Shown in pieces: positions 31,516 to 38,797 of a DNA stretch of 64,000 bases. A program made the position numbers and the translations under genes. This DNA is from CAZPNX01 sp964518765. Its GTDB lineage: Bacteria; Edwardsbacteria; AC1; EtOH8. A model generated the notes under the pieces. The model was given only the letters and a program-made list of their open reading frames with translations. It made no database searches and was not told the DNA's origin. Position 1 is the stretch's first letter; each line of letters starts with the position of its first letter. The stretch spans positions 1 to 64,000 of the forward strand of contig CAZFJC010000015.1 of NCBI GenBank assembly GCA_964518765.1, given 5' to 3'.

Positions 31516-34122
31516 CTAGCGAATCAATACTATGCGCCGAGGGGGCGCCGTACCCTGGCTCCCTACCTTGAGGTCTAGGAAATATACACCGGATGGACAG
31601 CGCTGGCCCCGGCCATTGCCGCCGTCCCAGAACAGGGTGTGGTATCCAGCTGGTAGGATGCCGGAGAGAAGGGTACAGACCTTCCGGCCGGTGACATCGT
31701 AGACGGAAAGCTCGGCCCGGCAATCATCTGGAAGCTCTAGGGATATGTTGACCAGGCGGGAGGCCGGATTGGGGAAGGCCTTGGCCAGGGCCGGGCGCGT
31801 CGGGGCCAGCACCCTTATGGTGTCTCGGAACATCTCGGCGCCGGAACGCCTGCCGGCCAGGGCCACCACGCCGCCCCGGTCAGGCTTCAAGGTGAACTCG
31901 GCCCGGCCATCAATGCCAGTGACGGCTACCAGTGACGGAACAGCATTGTTCAATGAAGCGTAAATCTCCAGCGAGCAGACCGGGGCATTGCCGGAATCTG
32001 GATCGGTCACCTCCAGCCGGATCTCGGTGGGCACGTTGACCACGATGGCTCGGCTGGAGAGGCTGACGTTCAGCTTGGCCATCACCAGAGCCAGGGAGAG
32101 GCAAGGCCGGTAGCCCTGGCGGGAGGCGGTGACCAGCAGGGTGTCGCCTATCGGCCTCGGCTCCAGAGACAGGGCCGCCAGGCCGTCCGGCCCGGTGAGG
32201 GCGGTCCGGTGCATTTGGGGCGAGGACCTGGACCAGACGCAGACCAGGGCCCGGTCCACCGGCAGGCCGGAGGCACTGTCGCGGACGGATACAGCCATGG
32301 TATCGGCTTGGGGGCGCACTATCTCGGGATGTACCACCGACAGGCTTCCGGGAGGGCCGGTCCAGATGGGGAGCGAGGGATCGCCCAGCAGATGGTAGGC
32401 CTCGAAATAATACTGCTTCAGCGAAGTGGCGGTGTTGAGGTCGATCCAAAACAGGCCGTACTGGGTGTAGCGACCCGGCTCGGCCAACCGCAGACCGGGG
32501 CTGCCCGGTATGCTGTCGTAGATGGCGTCGAAATACCGGCGCTGCAGCCAGTCGTCCTCGTCCCAGTAGGTCAGGGGAATGGAGCCGAAGTAGTAGAGCC
32601 CGCCGCGCTCCGGTATCTTGGGCCAAGCCTCTCCGAAGCAGTCGCTGGCTTCGTATAAGAAATAGCCGCTGTTGCAGCAATGGCCGGAAACCAAAGCGGG
32701 CATTTGAAGATTCTGGGCCAGGGAGACGACCTCGTCCACGGTGAAGCTTGAGTAGCCGCCGATGTTCCAGGCCACCGGGCTGCCGTGGGCGGTATAGACG
32801 GTCCAGGCCCGGCCCTGGTTCAGGCTTGCGACGATGCGGTCCTGCTCCTCGCCCGAGGCCATCACCAAGGTGTCCACCACCGAATAGCCCTCCCTTATCA
32901 GGATATCGTGGCAGTAGCGGTTGGTGGAGCGGCCCAGCCATTGGAAGGAGGCATCGTACCCGGCGACGAAAAGAGCCCTCCTGAGCCAGGCGGTGCCAGA
33001 CGAGCCGAACTCACCCTTTTGGTAGGAGATGATCTTGTCGACCGCGGCCTCGGCCTCGACCGGGGTCCTTACCGAGATGCGGCCCAGGAAGAGATCTGGC
33101 AGATAACCGACTCCGTCTAGCTCGGAATAATAAAGATCGGTGGGGAAACCCCCGGAGGAGGCCTGGCCGGAGGCAGGCAGGGAGTCCATCCCTCCGGCAT
33201 TGGGGTCCGATACCAAGATGACATAGGTGGCCGAGGGCTGCCTGGCCCTGATGGAATCCCTGATGGCCTGGGCCGACCAGCCGCCGGCGTCCGACAGCCG
33301 TACCTTGTAACCCAGCCTTTGCTTCCACTCCGCCAACCGCAAGGCCGCCGCCTGGAATGAGTGGCCATGGAAGATGTCGAAATATACATCGTTTGCCTTG
33401 GCGTATGGCTCAGTGTCAAACGCCGTGGAAGCCAGGCAAAGACGGCGGATCAATTGCTCCCACGCTGGCGATGGGCTTGGGCCTGTAGGGTCCGGGGCGA
33501 AGGCCGGATCGGCTCCTTTGAATACGACTGAGGCGGTCAAACTGGTGTAAAGGCGGATCCTGCCGGCAGACGGATTGTATTGAACTGGATAAAGCCTGAT
33601 GGACACCAGGCGGTGCCCCCGAGCCGGGCCGGCGCGCGGTAAGGCGTCGTCGATTTCGCCTAAGGAACCGGGGAGGAAGATATCCCGGCCATACAGCTGT
33701 CTATCGGCTTTGAAAACGGGGACCAGACCGGGCAACTTGGGGACAGGATCCAATGCCGGCAGCACCGGTAGTTCGGCGGCGAACTCAACAAAGCTTCCCG
33801 GCTCCACCGAGATCTCAACTTTACAGCCCAGGGGGGCGTCGACCACCGCCGATAGGTATGGAAGCTGCGGCCCGCCCACCAGTCCGCTATGTCCGCAGCC
33901 AGGCAGGTCCAGGCGGATGAAGCCCTGGCCGGGCTGGCCGTAAAGGTCCGCGGCCTGCCTCAACTCCAGAGAACCGGACGGGACCTGGGCCGTGAGGACC
34001 AGCTCATGGCTATTTATCCAGCGAGCCTCCAGGCGGGGGGCCAGGTTAAAGGCCAGGGCTGGCAGGGCTGCCGAGGCCAGGGCAGCAGCCAACGGCATGA
34101 AAAATCGGGTCGTCTTCAACAT
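31516..34122 (-). CDS. Gingipain-type C25 cysteine peptidase with FlgD-like sorting domain
   Basis: 868 residues. Signal peptide (residues 1-24), propeptide-like region (~25-240), C25 caspase-like domain (~245-560), an Ig/carboxypeptidase-regulatory-like region and a FlgD-type domain (last ~85). The catalytic His is in VYTAHGSPVAWN (near 442) and the catalytic Cys in ALVSGHCCNSGYF (near 480). TDLYYSELDGVGYLPDLFLGRI is the conserved C25 segment. The C-terminal part reads ELSVYDVTGRKVCTLL, WDGGNGRGQRCPSGVYFLDL and ends RRIVLIR, as in type-IX-secreted or cell-surface proteins. A strong promoter sits 12 bases before the ATG. Confidence 0.92.
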   Translation of the reverse strand: MLKTTRFFMPLAAALASAALPALAFNLAPRLEARWINSHELVLTAQVPSGSLELRQAADLYGQPGQGFIRLDLPGCGHSGLVGGPQLPYLSAVVDAPLGCKVEISVEPGSFVEFAAELPVLPALDPVPKLPGLVPVFKADRQLYGRDIFLPGSLGEIDDALPRAGPARGHRLVSIRLYPVQYNPSAGRIRLYTSLTASVVFKGADPAFAPDPTGPSPSPAWEQLIRRLCLASTAFDTEPYAKANDVYFDIFHGHSFQAAALRLAEWKQRLGYKVRLSDAGGWSAQAIRDSIRARQPSATYVILVSDPNAGGMDSLPASGQASSGGFPTDLYYSELDGVGYLPDLFLGRISVRTPVEAEAAVDKIISYQKGEFGSSGTAWLRRALFVAGYDASFQWLGRSTNRYCHDILIREGYSVVDTLVMASGEEQDRIVASLNQGRAWTVYTAHGSPVAWNIGGYSSFTVDEVVSLAQNLQMPALVSGHCCNSGYFLYEASDCFGEAWPKIPERGGLYYFGSIPLTYWDEDDWLQRRYFDAIYDSIPGSPGLRLAEPGRYTQYGLFWIDLNTATSLKQYYFEAYHLLGDPSLPIWTGPPGSLSVVHPEIVRPQADTMAVSVRDSASGLPVDRALVCVWSRSSPQMHRTALTGPDGLAALSLEPRPIGDTLLVTASRQGYRPCLSLALVMAKLNVSLSSRAIVVNVPTEIRLEVTDPDSGNAPVCSLEIYASLNNAVPSLVAVTGIDGRAEFTLKPDRGGVVALAGRRSGAEMFRDTIRVLAPTRPALAKAFPNPASRLVNISLELPDDCRAELSVYDVTGRKVCTLLSGILPAGYHTLFWDGGNGRGQRCPSGVYFLDLKVGSQGTAPPRRIVLIR

Positions 34123-34133
34123 CTAAGGGTTAA

Positions 34134-34162
34134 ATATAATACTAATTTGGCCTCTAAGTCAA
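34134..34162 (-). promoter_or_regulatory. Promoter of the C25 peptidase gene, very short leader
   Basis: Minus strand: TTGACT (34162-34157), 17-base spacer, TTATAT (34139-34134), then 11 bases to ATG 34122. The expected leader is ~4-5 bases, too short for a ribosome-binding site; none is seen. Confidence 0.6.
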
Positions 34163-34223
34163 CCAGGCGGCAGAATTGCGTCAATGTCGGACGGGGCGTT
34201 GTATAAAAACGCGGCGGGCGGTG

Positions 34224-34252
34224 TTGCAAAGTCCGGAAAAGTGTGGTAAACT
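34224..34252 (+). promoter_or_regulatory. Sigma70-type promoter of the parvulin operon
   Basis: TTGCAA (34224-34229), 17-base spacer, TAAACT (34247-34252). The predicted leader to ATG 34284 (~25 bases) contains AAGGAGG. It is divergent from the C25 promoter; the two -35 boxes are ~60 bases apart. Confidence 0.55.
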
Positions 34253-34283
34253 GATAAGATACGCAATCAAACAAGGAGGCTCT

Positions 34284-35948
34284 ATGTTCCAGAGAGGAGC
34301 GATGACCGTCATCCTGATAACGGTCGTGACGGCTTCAGGGTTTTTCTCGTGCGGCCGCCGTGACCAGGTGCTGGCCCGGGTCGGCGATCAGGAGATCACC
34401 CTGTCTGAGTTCGAGGACGTCTACCGTCCCATGCCGGGCCTGATCGACTCGGCCGCGCTGCAGGAGAACAAGGCGAAGTATCTCGATCAGATGGTGGAGC
34501 AGCATCTGTTGGTGTTAGCCGCCCTGGAGAGGGGAGCCGCCAAGGATACCCAACTGGCCGAGAGGTTCGAGGAGATGAAGAAGAACGTCCTACTGGGCCA
34601 GCTTTATAAAATTGAGATCCTGGACAAGGCGAAACCAACCGAGTCCGAGATCCGTAGTTTCCATAAAAGGCTAGGCACCGAAATCAAAGCCAGCCACATA
34701 CTGGTGAAGACCAAGACCGAGGCCAGAGAGGCGGCGGCCAAGCTCAAATCAGGAGCCTCCTTCGAAGATCTGGCCAGGCAGATCTCCCAGGACCCGGGAT
34801 CGGCCCCCCAGGGAGGATCGTTGGGATGGTTCGGCTGGGGCCGGATGGTGGACGAGTTTCAGCGGGCGGCCTTCGCCCTCAAGCCGGGACAGATCAGCGA
34901 CCCGGTGGAAACCGGATTCGGCTTTCATATCATCCGGCTGGATTCGACCAGGAACGTCGAGGTCCAGCCTCTGGATCAGATGCGGGAGAGGATTGTCCAG
35001 CAGCTTTCGGCCTCTAAGCCGAGGGAGCTGACCACCAAGTATCTGAATGCCCTCAAAAAGCAGGCCGGGATTAAAATTCAGGAAAAAACCCTGGCCTCCA
35101 TTGCCGCCAAGCAGCAGCCGGCCGTCTCCGGCATGCCGCCGTCCCTGCCCCAGCTTTCTCCCGAGGAGCTGAAGATGGTGCTGGTCAAGTTCAACGGCGG
35201 CTCCTGGACGGTGGGTCAGTTTTTCGACCAGGCCCGGAAGCTGATGAACGGGATGGTGGACCTGAACAACCGTGCCATGTTCGACAAGCAGATCGAGGCC
35301 CTGCTGAGCAACGAGTTCCTTCTGAAGCGGGCCAAAGCCCGGGGCCTCGACCGTCAGCCCCAGGTCAAGAGGCAGATGGAGAGGGCCTGGCACGACCTTC
35401 TGGCCGGCTCGGTCTACCGGGAGGAGATTCCCCCCAAGACCGAGGTGACCGAGGACGAGGCCAGGGCCTACTATCGAAAGAACACCAAAGAGTTCTACCA
35501 GTCGCCCCGGGCCCTGATCCACATCATCGTGGTGAAGACCAGGCCCGAGGCCGACGAGGTCTACAGCCTGTTGGCCAGCGGGGCCGACTTCGCCAACCTG
35601 GCCAGGGAGAGGTCCATCGATTGGACCAAAAGCACCGGCGGGGCCCTGCAGATGACGAATCCCAAGGACCCGGACAACCCCGAGGCGGCCGCCAGGGCCT
35701 TCTCCATGCCGCTGAACCAGGTTTCCAGGCCCTTCGCCTGCCGCGACGGATACGCGGTGATGAAGGTGAGCCAGAGGGAGCCCGGTGTCCAGAGGACCTA
35801 CGACCAGGTGCGTAACGAGATATTTTCCAGCCTACGGCAAGGCAAAGAGGAGGCGGCTTTCCAGGAGCTGATAGCCGGGCTGAGACAGAAATACACGGTC
35901 ACCGTGGATCAGGCTTTGCTGGCCAAGGCCGGCAGCCAGAAACGCTAG
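34284..35948 (+). CDS. Periplasmic parvulin-type peptidyl-prolyl isomerase 1 (SurA/PrsA-like)
   Basis: 554 residues from ATG 34284 (AAGGAGG 5 bases upstream). The exported N-terminus is possibly a lipoprotein (TASGFFSCGRR; the lipobox is weak). A SurA-like chaperone region (EITLSEFEDVY, KYLDQMVEQHLLVLAAL) is followed by a parvulin domain (~residues 130-230; IKASHILVKTKTEAREAA, GGSLGWFGWGRMVDEFQRAA). A second chaperone segment and a second, more divergent rotamase (PRALIHIIVVKTRPEADEV) come after. It should assist folding of outer-membrane or secreted proteins in the periplasm. First of three such genes in one operon. Confidence 0.88.
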   Translation: MFQRGAMTVILITVVTASGFFSCGRRDQVLARVGDQEITLSEFEDVYRPMPGLIDSAALQENKAKYLDQMVEQHLLVLAALERGAAKDTQLAERFEEMKKNVLLGQLYKIEILDKAKPTESEIRSFHKRLGTEIKASHILVKTKTEAREAAAKLKSGASFEDLARQISQDPGSAPQGGSLGWFGWGRMVDEFQRAAFALKPGQISDPVETGFGFHIIRLDSTRNVEVQPLDQMRERIVQQLSASKPRELTTKYLNALKKQAGIKIQEKTLASIAAKQQPAVSGMPPSLPQLSPEELKMVLVKFNGGSWTVGQFFDQARKLMNGMVDLNNRAMFDKQIEALLSNEFLLKRAKARGLDRQPQVKRQMERAWHDLLAGSVYREEIPPKTEVTEDEARAYYRKNTKEFYQSPRALIHIIVVKTRPEADEVYSLLASGADFANLARERSIDWTKSTGGALQMTNPKDPDNPEAAARAFSMPLNQVSRPFACRDGYAVMKVSQREPGVQRTYDQVRNEIFSSLRQGKEEAAFQELIAGLRQKYTVTVDQALLAKAGSQKR

Positions 35949-35961
35949 CCGGGAGAGGGCC

Positions 35962-36780
35962 ATGAAGAAGCTTACCACCGTCATCCTGATAACAATTGCC
36001 GCTATCGGCTGCCGCCAGAAGGCCGACGAAAGCCAGGTGGTGGCCAGGGTCAACCAGGCGGTGCTCACCCGACAGGAATTTCAGGAGGCTATTCCCCAGG
36101 GCTTGGCCGGGATCTCGGAACAGGGAAAGGAGGAGTTACTGCGCCAGTGGATAAACGGCGAACTCTTCTACCAAGAGGCCAGAAGGCAGGGGCTACACCG
36201 GGACCCCAAGGTAGCCAAGCAGATAAAGGATATCGAGCGCGACTTTCTGGCCAACCAGCTGATGATGCGCGAGGTCTACGAGAAGAACGCGGTGGGCGAG
36301 GCCGAGGCCCGGGCCTATTTCGAGCAACACCAGGAGGAGTACCAGAACGAATTGCGCCTGTCCCAAATACTGTTGCCGGGCAAGGAGGAGGCCGATCAGA
36401 TCCGGAGCAAGCTGGAGCAGGGGGCCGACTTCGCCAAGCTGGCCCGGGAGGTATCCAGCGATTCGCTGACGCGGGTCAGGGGTGGCGACCTGCCTGCCTA
36501 CCTGCGCCGCGGCAGCGGCTATTTCCCTCTGGACTTCGAGGAGGCGGTTTTCTCCCTCAAGCCCGGCGGCATCAGCCAGCCCATCAGGCACCGGGACGGA
36601 TACCTGATAATCAAGGTCACCGAGAGGCGGCCGACACTGGAGAAGGTGAAATACGAGGATGTCCAGGAGGCCCTGGTATCAGTGCTGAGCATGGACCGCA
36701 AGAAGAAGGCCTACGAACAGCTGGTGGAAAGGCTGCGGGCCGGAGCCAAGGTGGAATCCCATCCGGAGAGGCTGAAGTAA
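35962..36780 (+). CDS. Parvulin-type peptidyl-prolyl isomerase 2 (putative lipoprotein)
   Basis: 272 residues. Signal MKKLTTVILITIAAIGCRQ with a plausible lipobox (AIGC). The N-terminal helical part (VLTRQEFQEAIPQ, LLRQWINGELFYQEARRQG) and one rotamase domain (LRLSQILLPGKEEADQI, RGGDLPAYLRRGSG, DFEEAVFSLKPGGISQPI, DGYLIIKVTERR) resemble PrsA. A 13-base gap and GGGAGAGG before the ATG show co-transcription with gene 1. It probably faces the periplasm from a membrane anchor. Confidence 0.88.
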   Translation: MKKLTTVILITIAAIGCRQKADESQVVARVNQAVLTRQEFQEAIPQGLAGISEQGKEELLRQWINGELFYQEARRQGLHRDPKVAKQIKDIERDFLANQLMMREVYEKNAVGEAEARAYFEQHQEEYQNELRLSQILLPGKEEADQIRSKLEQGADFAKLAREVSSDSLTRVRGGDLPAYLRRGSGYFPLDFEEAVFSLKPGGISQPIRHRDGYLIIKVTERRPTLEKVKYEDVQEALVSVLSMDRKKKAYEQLVERLRAGAKVESHPERLK

Positions 36781-36832
36781 ACCCATTCCGCGAAATCCGC
36801 GGGCGCATGACCGAAAGTTGTTGGGGAGGATT

Positions 36833-38116
36833 ATGAACAGGATTATCATGCTGGCTCTGCTGATATCACTGACGGCCGCACTGGCGGCCCAGGAGCCGGT
36901 GGACGCGGTGGTGGCTAAGGTTGAGGATATGCCCATACTCAAGAGCGAGGTGGACCGTCAGGTGGACCTGTATAAAATGGCCGGCCCCATGAGCCAACTG
37001 CCAGAGGACTCGTTGCGCAAGATGGCCCTGGAAAGCCTGATAGAGACCAACCTGATGCTGGCCAAGGCCAAGGCCGAATCGCTGTCCGTCACTGACGAGG
37101 AGGTGGAGGCCAGGCTGGAGAAGAGCATCCAGAATATGCGGGCCCAGTTCCCCACCGAGGAGGCCTTCCAGGCCCAGCTCAAGGAGGAGGGGCTGACCCT
37201 GGCCCAGCTGAAGGACAAGCACCGCCAGGACGCCCGTAGCCAGTTGCTCATCCAGAAGCTGATCGACCGCACCATCAGACCGAAGGTGGGCGAGCCCACC
37301 ACCAAGGAGATGGAGGAGTTCTACGCCACCCACCGGGACTCGTTTCCGCCGGATCCGGAGAAGGTGGAACTGTCCCACATCCTGATAGTGCCCAAACCCG
37401 GCGAGCAAGCCACCCGGAACTTCGAGACCAAGGGCCGGCAGGTGTTGGCCGCCATCCGGGCCAAGAAGCAGTCCTTCGCCGCCATTGCCAAAAGGTATTC
37501 CATGGATAAGGGCTCGGCCGCAAACGGCGGGGAGCTGGGCTGGGTGACCAAGGATGATCTTTTCCCGGAGATACGTGATAAGATCCAGAAGCTCAAGGTC
37601 GGCCAGGTGTCCGAGCCCATCCAAAGCCGGGTGGGCATCCACTTCGTCAAGATGCTGGAGAAGCAGGGGGAGAGGATAAGGCTGGCCCACGTCTTGATCT
37701 TCCCCACCCCCACCGAAGCCGACATCGCCAGGGCCAAAAAGACGGCCGCCGGCCTGCGGACCAGGGTGACTGCCGGCGGCGAGGACTTCGCCAAGGTGGC
37801 CCAGACTTACTCAGACGATGAGGAGACCAAGGAAAAGGGCGGCAGCCTGGGACTGATGCCGGTGGAGGCCTTCGGCCGCTATCCGGAGATCAAGGACGAG
37901 CTGGCCACCCTGGCCCCGGACAGCATCAGCGAGGTGCTGAGGTCGGACACAGGCTTCCACGTCTTCAAGCTCCATAAAAGAATCCCCATGCAGCAGCCGA
38001 CCTACGAGACGGTCAAGCCCCAGCTGCGGGAGTACATCATGGGCAAGAAGATGCAGGAGCTTTACGAGAGCTGGATGAAGGAGCTGAAGAAGAAGTATTA
38101 CGTGGAAAGGATGTAG
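36833..38116 (+). CDS. SurA-like chaperone with two parvulin domains
   Basis: 427 residues from ATG 36833 (TTGGGGAGGA upstream). A cleavable signal (MNRIIMLALLISLTAALAA) is followed by the SurA N-terminal domain (VDAVVAKVEDMPILKSEVD, LESLIETNLMLAKAKAESL). Two rotamase domains come next (VELSHILIVPKPGEQATRN, NGGELGWVTKDDLFPEI; then RLAHVLIFPTPTEADIARA, KGGSLGLMPVEAFGRYPEI). The order and length match E. coli SurA, which escorts barrel proteins to the outer membrane; this fits the barrel proteins encoded just downstream. Last gene of the parvulin operon. Confidence 0.9.
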   Translation: MNRIIMLALLISLTAALAAQEPVDAVVAKVEDMPILKSEVDRQVDLYKMAGPMSQLPEDSLRKMALESLIETNLMLAKAKAESLSVTDEEVEARLEKSIQNMRAQFPTEEAFQAQLKEEGLTLAQLKDKHRQDARSQLLIQKLIDRTIRPKVGEPTTKEMEEFYATHRDSFPPDPEKVELSHILIVPKPGEQATRNFETKGRQVLAAIRAKKQSFAAIAKRYSMDKGSAANGGELGWVTKDDLFPEIRDKIQKLKVGQVSEPIQSRVGIHFVKMLEKQGERIRLAHVLIFPTPTEADIARAKKTAAGLRTRVTAGGEDFAKVAQTYSDDEETKEKGGSLGLMPVEAFGRYPEIKDELATLAPDSISEVLRSDTGFHVFKLHKRIPMQQPTYETVKPQLREYIMGKKMQELYESWMKELKKKYYVERM

Positions 38117-38150
38117 GCCGCGGTACGCCACCGAGACACAGAGGCGCTGA
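38117..38150. repeat. GAGACACAGAGGC intergenic repeat
   Basis: GGCCGCGGTACGCCACC, then GAGACACAGAGGCGCTGAGG. It starts at the base after the stop codon of the SurA-like gene. It belongs to the same word family as 4008, 17900 and 25454. Confidence 0.5.
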
Positions 38151-38191
38151 GGAGGTATAATATTTCAAGCGCTCGAGTAACCAGCGTTGGG

Positions 38192-38233
38192 ACCCAAAGG
38201 AGCCGCCCCGGTAACGGGGCGGCTCCTTTGGGT
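38192..38233. terminator. Long bidirectional hairpin terminator
   Basis: A perfect 19-bp stem (ACCCAAAGGAGCCGCCCCG and its complement) with loop GTAA. It lies between the convergent SurA-like gene and the barrel gene at 38244. Confidence 0.8.
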
Positions 38234-38243
38234 TGCAGATATC

Positions 38244-38759
38244 TTAAAAGTACCAGCCGAATCTTAGGCAGGGCCAGAGGAAAAGATCGCGTTCGAACCG
38301 GTCCTGGTGGTATAACAACTTGACCGCGGCGATCTCCGCGGCGAAGTGAAAATGCGCTTGCCCATGATACCGCACGCCCAGGGGCAGATACAAAGCGGAA
38401 GTCGTGGACCAGGGAGGTAAATAATCGTAATTGCTGGTGGAGTCGATCAACATCCCATACGAACAGAAGAGGCCCGTGTAGGGCGATATATACTCCCGTT
38501 CCCGGCCTACCTTCCTGTAAAGAAGATGGTGCCTTAGTCCGCCGTAGACGCCTATCAGTCCCAGGCCCACCTCGCATTCCACCCTGTCCGATAGGTATTC
38601 CCCGATCGCAATGGAAAGGGCATAGGTCGGCCCGCCGATGTTGACCGAAAAGCTGCTCTCCTGGCATCCATGGGGAACAACTATCATTGTATCGGGCTGG
38701 GAGAGCAGAGGCACCTCCAAGATGAATAAAGAAATCAAAACGATAATCGCCCTGGACAT
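38244..38759 (-). CDS. Small outer-membrane beta-barrel-like protein
   Basis: 171 residues from ATG 38759, with GGAAGGAT upstream; an in-frame extension into the neighbouring gene is rejected. The signal peptide is MSRAIIVLISLFILEVPLLS. The rest alternates polar/hydrophobic residues as in an 8-strand barrel (FSVNIGGPTYALSIAIGEYL, CEVGLGLIGVYGGLRHHL, HFHFAAEIAAVKLLYH) and ends LRFGWYF with a terminal Phe, the usual barrel-assembly signal. The -10-like TATAAT at 38802-38797 overlaps the stop of the M1 gene. Function unknown. Confidence 0.65.
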   Translation of the reverse strand: MSRAIIVLISLFILEVPLLSQPDTMIVVPHGCQESSFSVNIGGPTYALSIAIGEYLSDRVECEVGLGLIGVYGGLRHHLLYRKVGREREYISPYTGLFCSYGMLIDSTSNYDYLPPWSTTSALYLPLGVRYHGQAHFHFAAEIAAVKLLYHQDRFERDLFLWPCLRFGWYF

Positions 38760-38797
38760 TGTAATCCTTCCGTAAAAAACAAGAGCTATTGAACGAA

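Noticed and set aside
31373..31723. 117-codon N-terminal extension of the PAP2 gene
   Set aside because: It overlaps the C25 terminator and 3' end on the same strand and contains no domain; a strong promoter sits directly before ATG 31372.
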